Shown piece after piece: positions 1-13,827 of a DNA stretch of 64,000 bases. Numbering within the stretch: position 1 is the first letter of the stretch; each line of letters starts with the position of its first letter. A model generated the notes under the pieces. It was given only the letters and a program-made list of their open reading frames with translations. It was not told the DNA's origin and made no database searches. A program made the position numbers and the translations under genes. Source of the stretch: Paracyclopina nana (Eukaryota; Arthropoda; Copepoda; Cyclopoida; Cyclopettidae); contig JAGUCH010000006.1 of NCBI GenBank assembly GCA_019096065.1, forward strand, positions 3,926,001 to 3,990,000. The letters are read 5' to 3'.

Positions 1-288
1 AAATTCACCAGAACTCAAATAACCTTTCAGCAAGAAAAAAATGGAAAAAGATTATTTCTATCTTTCTTTTTGTTTTTCTTTCAGTGAAATGAGATGTTTG
101 GCAAGAATTGACGGAAACCCCAGTCCATAATTTTTTCACTCTGAATTTAGAGGTTATTCGATTGAGGAAAAAAAATTTGGTCGCTAAATCCAATTCCTCT
201 GATGCTCGTTTCTTTGATGCACTATAATGTTTTGTGCAAGTAAGGGCTTATCACAATTTTCGTACTTTACATGATGAGTATATAGCAT

Positions 289-3200
289 TTAGAGCTCTTC
301 TTCGACTTGCTCCAAGTTACTATTGCTGCTCTGATTGCGTTCTGCTGCTGTAGATGATGATGGCTCTTGGTACGAATTCAAGTATGAAATTGGCACGTAT
401 CCCTTATTTCCATGTCGATCTTCCACATAGCACCACTCGGCGTTTCCAGAGCCCGATTGAGAAGAAGATTGGAGCACGCGAAGGACCTGACCGCGTTTCG
501 CACTGAGCATTGTTGCATCTGTTGCCTCGAAGTCGTACATCGAATAGAAAAACTTGCCTCTTTCGGAGGAGCTGGAGGTGGTCGAGCTATTGCTGGTCGA
601 TCGATTCGATGAGCTCCCACTTGAGACACTGGATCTTGAGCACCCGTGAATTTCCTCGTAAATGGGGCTGAGATCCTGGGAAACCTGTACGTGATTGGGA
701 TGAAGCAAATATCAATTAACCATCCTGGCAGCAAATGAACACACGCAGAGCCAGCAATAATTACACACTTATTACTTTTTTTATTGCTCGCCAGATTATG
801 GCTCGGGTCACCTACAACTTCCAGCCTAAATTAAGATAATGGCTTTTTCGATGGTTACCTAACTTGATTATTATTCAATGATATTGTGTACTGCAGAGTA
901 GTATTAAATAACGGCTCACCGATAACTTTTGAGCTTCATGCATAGCCCAGTTAGGTAACTATCGAAAAACCTTTCACGCACTTGGCCAATTTATTTACTT
1001 TAAAACAAGAGCTAAAAGAGATGCATCTTTACTTTGCTTTATTTTTAAAATACAGCTTAAAGTTAGGCCATTATTGAGTATGTGAACGGAGCTTGAAGAC
1101 GTTTCTTGCAAGGAAATTTGTATTAACCACGACAGATCTGTAATTACGGCCGCTTTTTGCTGGACTGCATGTGACAAACGCGACTTTTGACGTAATTCGA
1201 GTTAGATATGTTCGTAGCATTGAAACCAATTTATCGTTAGATGGTAAGAAAACCATGCCGCATCCGAGAGGAGATCAACAAAAGGGGCTGAGCATTTGTC
1301 TCAAAGGACACCTGCAAGCAACTCCATCCTCTAGAAAGCAAAGCTGCATGTCCTTAGCAGAGAGCGAAGACAATCTTTGTAATAAGCAATAAATTACCTC
1401 TGAATTAACCTCGGAGGCCGCAATTTCCTCGTAACTGTGGTTACTTTGTTGATCAGAGGGCTTTTTTGGAACAGGTGGCGCTTTCCTAACAGGCTTTTTA
1501 TCTTCATTCTCGGCCGGCACGTCTTCAGGGGCCACATCATCATAGGCGTTGACTTTTTCAGCCGCTACCTCCGCTGAAGTCGCAGTATCTTCAGCCTCGT
1601 TCACAGGATCTGGTTCGGATCCAATTGGATTTAAAATATTTGCAGGCAAAAATCCTTGGGTGACTCCGTTGTCAACGAACCACCGCTTTGAATTGCCCAT
1701 CGGGTCCTTGGTCTGGATAACACCCACGAGATCCCCTGGGTTAACTCCGATATCAAGTACATCAATAGGGGTGTAGGAGACGTTTGCTTGGTAAAGCTTG
1801 GCTGATGCGTATTTTCCTCTCAGAAAGGTGCGTACTCCAGAACTTTGTAGAGGCTGAAGAACAATGTGAAACAATGTCTTTGAAAGTCCAAGGCCAATGT
1901 ACCCTACATTCACATTTTTGGGTTGAACGAAAGAAAAACTACTTGACAGCAATTAATGGCAAGCGCTGAGAAACAATTTTTAATAGGTGCCATCCAAGAA
2001 CGCATTCATTTTTTCTCGAAATGTCGCTTCTTGTACTTTTCTACGTTGGTATATAGCTGTAATACCCTAGATATTTGCTACAATGGTTTATCTTGCTGTG
2101 TGCGAACTTCGTATCTTCTTGATAGAATATCATGAATCAGGGGCTTCATATTCGCAATGGCTAATTGTATCTTAAGTTATGATTAAAGTTTCGTCGAAAC
2201 TACCTAGCCCAAGCCTCATGTAAGTTAGATGTGCAACAAGTATGGTATTGTGATTATCGAGCTGGAGACAAGCTAGTTTCTAGTCTCATCATGCTCCACC
2301 GCATCAGCAAATAATTTCGAATGGAAACTTCCATACTGGCACAAAAGAATGCTGGCTCACAGGAAGAAAAAAGTATCCTAGCAACATTTGCTTACGACAT
2401 CAGAAGATGGTTGTCCTAGCGATCCTTGGTGAGTTGGTGAAGACATGTTGCGCTTGGCTTTGCTCTCATCGGGCCTGAATGCTTTGGAGCTGAAGCTGAA
2501 TCTGCCCAGCTGGTTGCATACCAGAGAATGCTTCACTAGGAATACTTCCAAGATGTCGCCAGATGTACTAGCCAGTAAAGGTAGCTGGAAAGAAAGTAAA
2601 TAAGTTTATCGATTTTAAAAGCTCTTACCCTTTTAATTCAGCACAAAGAAACCATGCATACATAAATTAACTTCGCTTGAATTGCCAAAATATCTGAGGA
2701 AAGCATCACAACTTTCTACTTAAAACTATAATTGTATTCGCTGTAGGCAACTCAGAAAAAGCTCTTTCTTGTCGTCTGTCACGGATTGAGCTGAGAATAC
2801 GGTACGGTTTCGTGATCATTTGTAAGCAGGATATTTTCATTGAGGCCCTGTTCATCAGTACATCTGGGTAAATATTAAAAAAAGGCATTTGATGTAGGAT
2901 CACCACATAAAAAAACCCAGTTCTTTATAGATATTCCGGAAAACTTAAAGTAACAATGCTGTAAATGTGAAACGGAGCCAACATAGTAGCATACATGGTC
3001 AATATGTGAGGAGCGGGTTAACCGGACCTAGCTCATGTATGCCTCAAGCTCTTTTATTTTCCGGCAGGGTCAGAAAATAGCCAATATTCCTCCAGAGATC
3101 CTGGATTTTGAATTTTTGTGCGCTTTATCAGAGAGCCCTGAGAGGAAAAGGAAAAAATGCTATACCTTTCAAAAGTAAAGTACACGAGCAGGGCATCAGT

Positions 3201-6200
3201 CTAAACCAAGAATAGCCGACATATCCCACTAAGTCGCTGTGACAGGAGATGGTGCAAGTGACGTTAAGTGTGTGCTGTTTTTTGTTTCGGGTGCCATTTT
3301 TAATGGATCAAGAAGATCTTCTTTAAAAAACCCAATTAATGTAATCGAATTCAGGCACAATAGCCTTAGTGGAACTTAGTTGCGGTATTTTAGCACAGAG
3401 TGGCGCTTCAGTCGCTCATCGGGGCAGTCCGAAAAAAAATGCTCTAAAACTCGGTTTACAATTATCTGAAAATGCCAAACTCCCTTCGATGCGTCGAAAT
3501 ATCATATAGTTTGCCTTAAAAGTCCATTAAAACCCACTGAAACCCTTGAAGTACGAAAATAATCTGCCCCGATGGAGCTCCTAGCGCCATCTCGCGTAGG
3601 AATTATCCCTACTTCAAACTGTTGTTCCACTAAGGCTATTAGCGCAGTTTGGACATCGATATTTGCTACAGCAGCAGTGTGGCTTGTTCTTGATGCAACC
3701 TTTTGATAATGACTTGGTAACGGCTTTTACAGACGTACCCTTGCGAAGTAGGAAGCTTGCATGAAGAACCAGCCCTAATTAAGGTGAAACATTTTGCATG
3801 CGTTATTTACCCTCCGTTTGTAGATCTGTTTTGCAAAGAATAATGAATGTAGCAATGCGTAGGTAAGGATGATGTTTCGTTGCATCATTTTTATAGAGAT
3901 ATAAGTTGTTAAATGGATATGGCGCTCAACTTACATCCATCAGGGATAAGAGCTCCCTAGTGATCCTCCCAACCAAGATCTTACGAGCAAATAGAAATTC
4001 AGCTATGACGCGTAGAAAGATGATCTTGGCGACCTCCAACAACGTCGGTAACTCCTCCATCAATTGGCTGTTTAAGGCCTCGTACGTTGACTTGCATTTG
4101 GCAACGTCGTCTTGCAACTAAATTGGTAAATTAAGCCTAATGCTCAAAATGAGGTTAAAGACCAGCTCGTTACTCACCAGTTTATTTTTGGAAGGGTCTT
4201 TGTTCTTCTCCGCTCTTTGTGTACTCGCAGAAAAGTCGATATGCTTATCTTGTCTTTTGGTTATAAGCCTGGAAGGAGCTTGGAAAGTCTCGATTAATTG
4301 CTGCAAAGGTCGAATCACTCTGTTCTCCATATGCCCATTCTGGAAGAAAGTTGGGTACAGCTTATAAACATCCTCAGTAGCCAGCTTTTTGCTACCAGAT
4401 ACCCAGCATTCCAGAGAAAAATACCGAGCAAGCAACGCGACTCTTCGACTCATTACTGCCAATAAGATCGCAAAGATAGCTAGACATCAGTTTTCTTTTA
4501 CTTCGTCAAGGATCAGAAAACCGTAAAAATTTGATAGCTTGAAGATCCATAAATTGAGTAAATAAAATTCTTGGCAACATTTTCTTTTGGTGTCTAGGAA
4601 GACGCGGCAATCACTCAAGAAAAGGTGCAACAATTTAGCTGTTCACTAAGATTTCTAATAGATCAAGGAGACTTCAAAAAGATAGACCAACGCTAAAAGC
4701 TAGATAAAATATGACGATTCTTGACGAAACTTAGAAATTGATTCACCAACCCTATAATTGAAATTTTGCCTTCTACTTTAAGTACGTGTAGTTGATAATT
4801 CAGAAACAGAGACTATTGGTGACGCAAGTATTTGTCTAATGTACTGTAAATTCTATAATTTACTATTCGACGCACGCGGTAGATTTAAGTGTCCGACTCC
4901 GTCGCAGTGGTGTTTGGGTCCGTACACAGCATCCAAGATGCCACCCATCTAACTTTACAGCTCTATCTAAAGTATCTACATATGTGTTGAGCGATTTTGT
5001 CCATTATATTTGTAAGAACTGTGATATTTTTAATGAAATTCCTGTTGCAATCAGCTAGGTAGGTTCTAGCTTCAGGTAAATACGAAAAAAAATTGAAGCA
5101 ATTTCACAAATGAAATTCCTCAATTTGCGTGAAGCCAAAAAACTGGAGCGTTGTTTTTGCGCTCACGTAATTAAATTCTTTACGGCTTCTTTCATAATGC
5201 AAGGCATCAAGTTCTTCGCCGCTTTTACCGCTCGCTCTACCGACTATGATCCCCAGCGCAATTGAATACTTACAAATTCGTTCCAATGTGTGGCCAATAT
5301 GTTCTTATGGGCTGTTCTGAATCGTTCTACTTCACGAGCATGGACTCGCTCTTTGTAGAGATCAGCCACGTTCTGGGCAACGTTAAATTGGCAGATTACA
5401 GTTTCATGCAACTGTTTGCGGAAGCTCTGCGCATCTGAGGAGAAAAGTTGGATGTATCTAGTCAAGTAGGAATATCTTTTCTCCAGATCGTCAAAATCAC
5501 AGTCCTTGATCTGCATGATAGAAAGAGCAGTGAATTAGGTATTTTCATAAACCTACTTCATGCGGCATTTGTTCCTTACAGTCGATTCAATCCCTATGGA
5601 GGTCAAAAAGCGAGTGCCCATCCTGGTTGACTTTTTCCCTATGCTATGCATATTCAATTTAGAGATTTTGCGAGTCAAAGTCTTCTCTTCCTCACTTTTG
5701 TACTTGTCAACTGGAAAAAAAGAGAGACCTTTGAAGCCTTTGTTCAAATTTTGTTGATTTGATTTGCAAATCGTATTGAAAGTTGAAAACGAGCTTTTTT
5801 CAATTTGGCGTATGCTTTGAAGTGTGAGTACAATATAGTATGCGACGCCTACCAATATCTTTCCTCCTTTTGGATTCATTTATGAAAGCTGCCACATCAG
5901 CCATGATGGTGACAGCCTCCATCAGGTCTTTTTTATCATCATTCTCCTGCTCGGTGCACTTGATCAGCTCGTTCAGCATCAAAGGATACTTCAGTATTCT
6001 TTGGACTGGTTTAATCAGGATCGAGCCCATGTTGAAGCAGACAACTTGCGATTGCAAAGTTTCCACACTTCTCTGCAGCAGTTTTTGCACTTCAGGCACA
6101 CCCTCATACTTTTCAAGCAGTTGCTCTGCTTTGTCATGGTTCACACAATATTCAGTGTAAGAATTTTTCATGGCCTCGGCATTGGCGAGGAACGCCTTTC

Positions 6201-9200
6201 CCACGTCACCTTCCTCCTTCGCCAGTGAGTCCAAGAAAGCTGAGCTGACCTCAATTATCTCATTAATGTTCCCGAAGAGCCCTTTGACGTCCACGCCTCT
6301 CTGCTCCAGAACCTCGGGAGTGTCAAGTCCAAATGCTTGCCAGGTTAACTTCAAGTCGCGACAAAATTCACGCTCGGTCATCAGAAGTTCACCCACAACA
6401 TGTTCCCGACGCTCTTTGTTCTTTTTCCTGAAGAGAAATAAACGGGATGTTATGTAAATTCAGGAAGTTAGTTAGACCGGAGAACTGCTCGTTAAGTTGA
6501 TTGAAATGCTTGATTTTGTGATCCAGTAGGAGCCATTTGAATTACCTGCGAGCTTCCTCCACTCGTCGTTCTTCGTCTCGTTTTTGGGCCTCAAGCTGAG
6601 CCCTGAAACGTTCTTCTTCGTCCTTCCTTCGGAGCTCCTCAATACTTTCTTCCTCGGCTTGAAGCTCCTCGTCCGCCAGGCAGGCTAAAATTGAGTAATT
6701 TATTTTTAGGTATCGTTTGGGCAAGGTTGGCAAGTAGAGAGCAAGCATGATGCCAACCAAAAATATTTTGACCACGTTTCCATGGAAAAATATTAAAAAT
6801 TCATTACGCTATATATACAGTCTGACCGTTCAAAATTGGACGGTACGGGAATCTAAACTTTTTGTCACATATTCAATAAATACAGGACTTTTAAATGATA
6901 TTGTTGGAAAGATTGAGCCTTTTTCCATCTTTTTTGTAAAAGTAGAAAAAATCAATTGAAAGAGGAATAAGCCGGGAAAATTCAATTTTCCCAAGGCAAC
7001 CCAGAAAATTGTCACGAAAAAACTGATGCATCATTTATTTTTTGTTGTCATGCGGAATTCTCAATAATATTTTTCATTTTGTCAGAAAACAAAAAAGATG
7101 TCCAGAGGTTCAAGCTTTCCAACGATACCCATTAAGCCTCAAAATTCGTGAATTCATAACATTAACTTTTGATTCCCCCACCGTCCAATTTTGAACGGTC
7201 AGACGGTATTAGAATACGCCTCGAAGCTAACCACGAAATAGTAGATGAGACAAAAGAAAAATCAGCCTGATAGCGGCTTAATCCAGCTCATACGGAGAAA
7301 AGAAGTTCCCCAGAGACGCAGTGAAGCACGAGGCTGTAATGCTGGCTCTTTAAAAGCAGCCACGCGACATAATGGAGAATGAATGCTTTTGTCGTTTCAT
7401 GCCAAATTAAGAGAAAATAATAAAAACTCATCTGGCGACAAATATCATTCAAGAGCGGCTGAAAAATTCTATGGTAAAGCCACTCGCGGCGAATTCGAGG
7501 AGAGAAGATTGATATGTGACATTTTCGCTACCTTGGAGTCGTTGAATCTCATCTGAAAGGGTTTCTATATTTTCTTGACATCCATCCATTTTCTGGTTGA
7601 GTCTATCGTACTCTGCGCCTTTCGCCACTGCGATTTCTTGATACATGTCAAGCTCTCGTAAAAGTTGCTCCTAGGATTTCCTAAAAAAATAGAAACCACG
7701 TTGTGATGCTACAAGCAACAGATATAGCAGAATTAACATTTTTCAGGCTAATAAATGAATATTGAGATTTCAAAGGCCTTATATGGCATATGAAATCTAT
7801 TCTTTTTAAAATTCCTATTCAGTTACGTCAATTGAGTACCATGTTGTACGCTAGGCTTTAATTAGAGCTCTAGCTCTGAAGGAAAACTGTCAACTGCAAC
7901 TTTGTAGGAAAAGAACTCAAAGATTTTTTGAGCTGATTACGGTACAGAAAGGTTTCTTGAGTAAAGGAAATAGCCAGTTGCTACAATTAAGGAGAAAAAT
8001 ATAATTGACATAAATTAGCTTACCAAGTTGGAGCAGATCATCGATGGGGCATCAAACAATAGCCAAGGTTGGGGAGAAGAAAAAAAAACTTCTTTAATAG
8101 AATATCATATAAACAGATAGACAACAGCGCAAAAGGAAAGCTAGACCAAGTGCGCTATTTCAAGATAGTTGGCCAATTTGAGATGCTTACTCTCATGGAT
8201 ATAGTAGCATTCGTTAAGATGTAATCCTAAACTTTTAAGGTAAGTAAACAAACCTCCAGCATTTTCTCCTTGATTTGAATCTGCCTCTTGAGCGAGTGAA
8301 TTTTACGCTGCCGTAAAATTCTTCTGCTAACTTGGTGTTTAATTTTGCGACGATTTTTGCTGGCTAAACTAAGATTATCATCATCCATATCCGCGGAAGA
8401 TTCCGCAGGGACGATTGCATCCTCGTCATTGCTTGCAGATTTTCGAAGAACTAAAGGGGAAGCCGAAGCTGGCACTGGAGGTGCAGGGCGATGGGGGTTT
8501 CGAATAGGCGTTGCAGTTGGGTCAATTTCGCTCCCAGAGTCGACCGTATTCAAAGTTTCGTAGGAATGATTGAGAGACGAGCACCAAGGGCTTTCTCCTC
8601 GATCCCTGAAAAGATAGGGGAAGAGCCTCTTACCGCATTTTTCAGACTGATGCCAAGGAGGCAGTACGTTGTGCATTATAACCGTAAATGTGTATGTTTA
8701 TGAGGGATTTATGAGTGCAATGTTCTTAATATGCTTTCAATTGAAAAAAGCAAAAAAAAGCTGCTTATGTTTAAGAGAAGATGTTAATGGATGTTTTGAA
8801 AGTAAAATATTCCAGCTTTTTTTTAAAAAAAGCAGCCTTTTACCGCTCTTTGCGAAACACTAACGCCAGGGTTCGCCACATTAAAGCATAAATTCAATGC
8901 AAATCACCCTAGTTAATTCTTATCATGATAACAAGTTGATGAGTTGAATTATGATAGATGTTGTCAACCAGATTCTCTGCGGCGCATATTAAAAATGACG
9001 AGATCTACTATGAAATAGGGTCGGTAAAGTTCAACCAAACTAACCTACAAAACTTCATTAAGTTCAAAATTAAAATAGCGATCTTTTATCGAAATGCAAT
9101 TTGTACTTACGTTGGGGGATAGAAAATGGAGCGAGACTTTATAGATGAGGCAACCGAAACAGATCTGAAGGGTAAGCTTGTAACTTTTGGAGGCCTTGAT

Positions 9201-11566
9201 GGCTCTTCTTTCGAAGCTGGTGGACTCATTGGACTATTCTTGTCCGGAGGAAAAACCGCGGGTGGCTCCAAATCTTTAAGGTTGATGTACGAGCGAAAAG
9301 TTTCACCCTTGGAGATTAGAGATGGCCTGGGCAAAATGGAGGACGTTCGGATGGGTACAGAAGGGTTATGCGACATGATATCTGGATCATCCTCATTTGC
9401 TTTATCAGTCAAGTTTCGCATTTCGCCGTTAGTTGGAGTGTTGTCATAGTGATGCTGGTGAACTTCCACATCCACAGTAACTTCCAGATCGCGTGGTGGT
9501 TTCACCGGCCTCGATGGCTCCTTTTTCACGCTCGCATAGACAGGCTCGATTATTTCACAATTCACATCCATGAGGTCGACTTTCGGAGCTGGAGGTCGTC
9601 TTGGTTTTACTTTAGGTGGCTCAGGCGGTCTCGAGGGTCTTGGTGAGGGCTGAGGAGGAAGAGGTGGAGGTGGTTTCCTCTTCGTTTTCCCTCGCAATTC
9701 AACGAGGACGGATTTTGCGACGTCCAACCTGTCATAGGTCAAATTGGAGCCATCATTTTGGGGTTTTGCTCTCGGTGAAAGGCTTCTCAACTTTGAAAGG
9801 TTATTACTGATGAGTGAGTCGATGTCTCTAGGCTGCCTGGATCTCACTTCTGTGGAAGCTATTATGTCCGGCTTTTGCTCAAGAACCAGCTGTTGGTTTG
9901 CTTTTTTTGCCTTTTCTTCAAGCTTGGCTTCTAGCCTGATTAGCTCATCGTCCCCACAAGGGCTGGACAAAGGATCAAAAAACTTCCACGCTTTGTCGTC
10001 CGACTTTTTTTCCGGATCAGCAACGGGAGGAGTTAGTTTTGGGACCGGAGCACTAAAGGCTAAGAGTTGTTCAATGTCAAAGAGAGCTTTTCCGGAGAAT
10101 TCTGCATTAGGATCGAGGTGGTTGCCAGGGAAAAGTCCAGCTTCTCCAGTGCTGTTTTCCACCACGTACCAATCATCATTTTGCTTTTCACATATTCGTA
10201 CCACTTCCCCTTCGCCCACGCTCAAGTCTCCCTCCATTTGGCCTTGAAATGTATAAAGCACTTTATGGTAAGTGTCAGGAACAAGATTTTCGTGGACTGT
10301 AACTGCCATTTCCCGTTGAGAGCTCATCAAGTCGACAATTATGTTGATGTAGGAGATTGGTACGAGGCCTCTCCGGTTCGAGTCTAATTCCGCTTCCAGC
10401 CACTCGTTATTTACGTATCGTAGAATGTACACCATATCTCCTTCGTCTAATCCCAGCTCGTTGTTAAATTCAGCAACAAAGTGGTATTTGACTATGCCAT
10501 ATGGCCTGACATCCACATTGGCACCCGAGTATCCCAGGTTTTCCATTGTTATGGTTTGATAGCTGTACGGGGTGACCAATTTAGTTGGCTGCTTACGAGC
10601 CTCGGCGTTTGCAAACACTGACAGATTCTTGACCATATTTTCGTACCCTCGAGGACAATTTTCTCCAGCGAGGCCAAGCACGGTCGTGTCCTCGTCTTCC
10701 TCCAGAACGAATGAGTTGTCAGGTTCGGAGCCATATGTAGGAGGAAGGTTTATTTTGAAATAGTCATCCTCCTCAATGAGAGACTTGGACTTGAATGTCA
10801 ACTTTGGTGGCGTGGGCGCTGGATTCAAAGCCTTCAAATTTTCTTCGAGGCCATGAAAAGCGTTGCGTGTGTTCATGTAATCTGCAGCCGATCTTTGAGG
10901 CTGCTTCAAGTAGCTACTCAGGTCAGCCGAGTCCGGAGGAGCGTCCCCCGGAAATGCATCAATGATTCTCACAAAAGAAGAGGGGAAGATTCCGGATCTT
11001 CCATCAGAGCCCTCCCCTCTGTACCAGTCTTTGTCTACGATTTCCGTGATCCTCACAATCTGGCCCTGCACGAGGTCAATCTCCTCGCTCAATAAGGCTT
11101 GCATAGAGTGCACCACCTGAGCAAATTTCTCCACTTTTGCTTTGGCCGATGTGTTTCCAAAGAGCAAGTCCGCGTCAAGCTTCCAAGTAAAACTGGTTGG
11201 GAAAATTCCCACTCGTCCATCAGCCAAGCTTCTTCCTCGCATCCAAGAGACGTCCACCTCTTCAAGGCCGATTACTAGATCTCCTTTGCTCAAGGGAAGA
11301 TCTCCCTCGGTGTCCGTTTCAAAAGTTGCTCCGCAGACCAAAAGGCAGTGTCCTGGCTCAAGATTGGAGGGCAGTGAATGATGATCCTGAAGATGTATGT
11401 AGGCCTTCGGCACCAAGCCATGGACACCTCCATAACCTTGGCACGTAACCCAATGGCGATCGACAACCTCGGTTATTTGCAAAATGTCATGTTTCAGGAC
11501 GGATAGTTCACCTTCGTTCAAGGTAAGAAAGTCCCTGATGACTTTCACCACGGACCCAGCCTCCAT
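289..11566 (-). CDS. DNMBP: Dynamin-binding protein (Tuba) homologue: SH3 x5, DH, BAR, SH3 x2
   Basis: A scaffold and Cdc42-type RhoGEF that links dynamin and actin regulators at membranes. Exons, high to low: 11566-9111, 8605-8254, 7670-7532, 6684-6546, 6427-5853, 5710-5580, 5510-5274, 5243-5167, 4391-4178, 4117-3935, 2584-2396, 1853-1398, 675-289. All phases join, giving 5535 nt (1844 aa; the human protein is about 1577). The first residues (MEAGSVVKVIRDF) nearly match the vertebrate start, which fixes the start codon. N-terminal SH3 domains lie near residues 3-60, 70-130, 150-205, 355-411 and 433-487. A proline-rich stretch lies near 625-665 and a coiled coil near 937-1030. The DH domain is near 1030-1215, the BAR domain near 1220-1500, and SH3 domains near 1580-1640 and 1755-1820. 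Human Tuba has four N-terminal SH3s; I count five. The start of exon 4391 and the small exon 5243-5167 are the least certain. Confidence 0.93.
841..971. mobile_element. Small fold-back (MITE-like) element in the last DNMBP intron
   Basis: The ends are imperfect inverted repeats. The left end reads GGCTTTTTCGATGGTTACC, and the complement of the right end reads GGTTTTTCGATAGTTACC, each followed by TAACT. Length is about 131 bp, with no coding capacity. No clear target-site duplication is seen, so the family is unassigned. Confidence 0.6.
3359..3640. mobile_element. Fold-back (MITE-like) element in a DNMBP intron
   Basis: The terminal inverted repeat AATAGCCTTAGTGGAAC is perfect over 17 bp at both ends. 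Pairing continues inward: a GGCGCT...CATCGGGGCAG block occurs on both arms. The whole 282 bp could therefore fold into a long imperfect hairpin. It is non-coding and lies between the exons ending at 3935 and starting at 2584. No confident target-site duplication was identified. Confidence 0.7.
6818..7206. mobile_element. Tc1/mariner-like MITE in a DNMBP intron
   Basis: This is a 389-bp element with about 38-bp near-identical terminal inverted repeats. Both contain GTCTGACCGTTCAAAATTGG and ACGGT followed by GGGAATC. It is flanked on both sides by TA (6816-6817 and 7207-7208), the Tc1/mariner target site. Inner segments also pair across the arms (a GTTGGAAAG block), giving a fold-back structure. 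There is no transposase ORF, so it is non-autonomous. It lies between DNMBP exons 7670-7532 and 6684-6546. Confidence 0.8.
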
Positions 11567-13827
11567 AGTTACAATGTCTTCGTTGCTATACGAAGATAAA
11601 AAACAATTATCACATGCTTTGATCTTTACCTCACAATGATTTGTTATGGTGAAACTTTTGCATTTTTTTGCAGCAAATTTGAGCTGTTGCTATTGCCACT
11701 TGGGGTGCTTTAATATGATTAAAACTTCTCGATTTTTCATGTTTCATGTAAGCCTTACCTGAACAAATTATGTAGAAAAAAGCACCATGATGATTCGGCG
11801 GAAAAACGATTTCGCGAGAAGAAGTTGACCTGAATAAAAATTCCTTCGCCACCCCATTGCTTGGGGCTTTCTCAAATCGTGTGCGAGGTGGGGCAACAAA
11901 AAGCTTTCTCAAGATTTCTGACAGATTCCCCTATCCTTTAAAGTCCCTTACAACTCACTAACAGTGCCTTAACTCAAAAGAGAACAATCCATTTCTCTCG
12001 TGTTCGTTTGAAGCTAAAACTCGCGAAATGACAGCAGTTTAACATTGGATTGCCATTCAAAACGGATCTAGTATACTTTGTAATATTTCTTTTTTGAGTT
12101 AACGCGCTAGTCTCAGAAAGTTGTCCGTCGGCGAATAATGTAAACAAAAACAAGATAGGACTCCTCTGGCAGAGAGAAATATTAGAAGAAAATCGCAGAA
12201 ATTCGCTTTTTCTGGCTGACATTGACATACTGGCATCTGATTAAAGAACGCCACCAATCGTGCTAAACCATGATATGAAAGAAAAGCTTTGATGTAGCAT
12301 GTGAGTAGAATTTCGTTTGATTTCACTATGCATGGATGCCGATTCCTTGCAAAATTCCCTTGAAACAAAATCAAATTTGATTGGTTTTGAATCTTAATTT
12401 GACTACTTGCTATGATATTTCAAGCTGAACTGACCTTAGCTGATTGCATGGGTGGGATCAAAAATTGTAATTTTAAAATCATCTTCATAGGAATGGCCTT
12501 TGTTTAGATTCAAGAAAAAGTCAACCTACGTAATGAAAAAGTTAGACTGACTAACCTTACATTGATAAACTAAAAATGAAAAAAGGTTATAGCGACAATA
12601 TTCTAGATTGTGAAGGAGCTCGTCGACGTTAATTTTAACTCTGGCAATTAGCATTTGATTACAGTCGTCAATTTTTTTTAAAAAAAATGAAGAAATATAG
12701 AGCTTAATTACTATCCCATGTTAAAAGAAAGTCACTTACCAATTCATTTTTGCCATTCACAGAATTAACTTAGTATTACAAAAAGTTACCGCTAAAAGGC
12801 TTTTTGATGGGAGTCAGAAACACTTGTCATTCATGCCACATTTACTTTAGATGGCAGCTATTAGCAGCGCTTTTTCCTTAAAATAGTCATCTACTTTTTT
12901 ATAAAACCATTTTCCTTCCTCAAGCATTCTAACAGATTTCTATATTTAATTTTTTTTTATTTAGAGAGACCCAGGGCATTCACTTGGATCTCAGTATTGA
13001 TATCTACTGCAAGAGGAAACAGTATCGCAGTTTGTTAAATGGCATTAATTTGACAAAATGGTAGGTAATTCTAGATAACCCTAAATTAATAATTAATAGA
13101 TTTTTATGCTTCTTATCGTATACTTAGCTCTATATTTTGTGCCGATGTTCATATTTTTCCCTTTTCAAATCTTAAGTCTAATCAAATTGACCCAAATGCC
13201 TGGAAAGTGTAGAAATGTCTCCACGTGGCCAACTGACTGATGAGAAGTAGCCATAGTTTTTCAATTCGCATTAAATAATTAACCATGGATTTTGTAGCTC
13301 AAAGTAGAATGCATCAGCGCGAACTTACTTCATCTCGCGCTTTGAAGAAGCATTTTATGTAATATTGGTTCTATTGCAAGCTGTGTTCGCAACCTCCCAA
13401 TAAAGGCAAGTTTTATGAATGATGGCACCATATGCGCAATATTTTCGCCACTTGGTGCAATAACTTTGACGACACGAGTGGTTTAGTTTTGCTCAAATTA
13501 ATAAACTTTTTGGCCGCTTTTACCGATTAATTTCTTCCACTTATGTTTTTGCGCAACAAGTGGAGCATAAATCTTTTAAAGGGAAAATTTTCTTTGAACT
13601 TACATAATATATCGTTGTTTACCATTAAGACTTGTAATATTATAGATCTCAGTTATAATGCATATACTGTGTCCTCGTAAAGAATATTTAAATACGTGCT
13701 TGCGAGAAGAGAGTAGTTATGTAATTGAGATATCTTGAAATCACAAAAAGCCAGCAAAACATTAACCTATCCTAATTCTTTTCTAAGCCTTTCAAACTTT
13801 TTCTCATAGATTTTTATCCTCCTAAAA
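11567..13827. other. Intergenic region between divergent DNMBP and PIGK
   Basis: About 2.3 kb separates the start codons of DNMBP (-) and PIGK (+). It must hold both promoters and any 5' UTR exons. It is AT-rich, with poly-A and poly-T runs. Only short unconvincing ORFs occur, and I see no RNA gene or clear TATA element. Confidence 0.6.

Noticed and set aside
5104..5243. Reading the small BAR exon in the alternative frame that ends TQIEEFHL
   Set aside because: The phase-0 frame after the acceptor at 5243 gives a helical ERAVKAAKNLM-type sequence and a GTGAGC donor that fits the next exon. The alternative frame has no matching junction.
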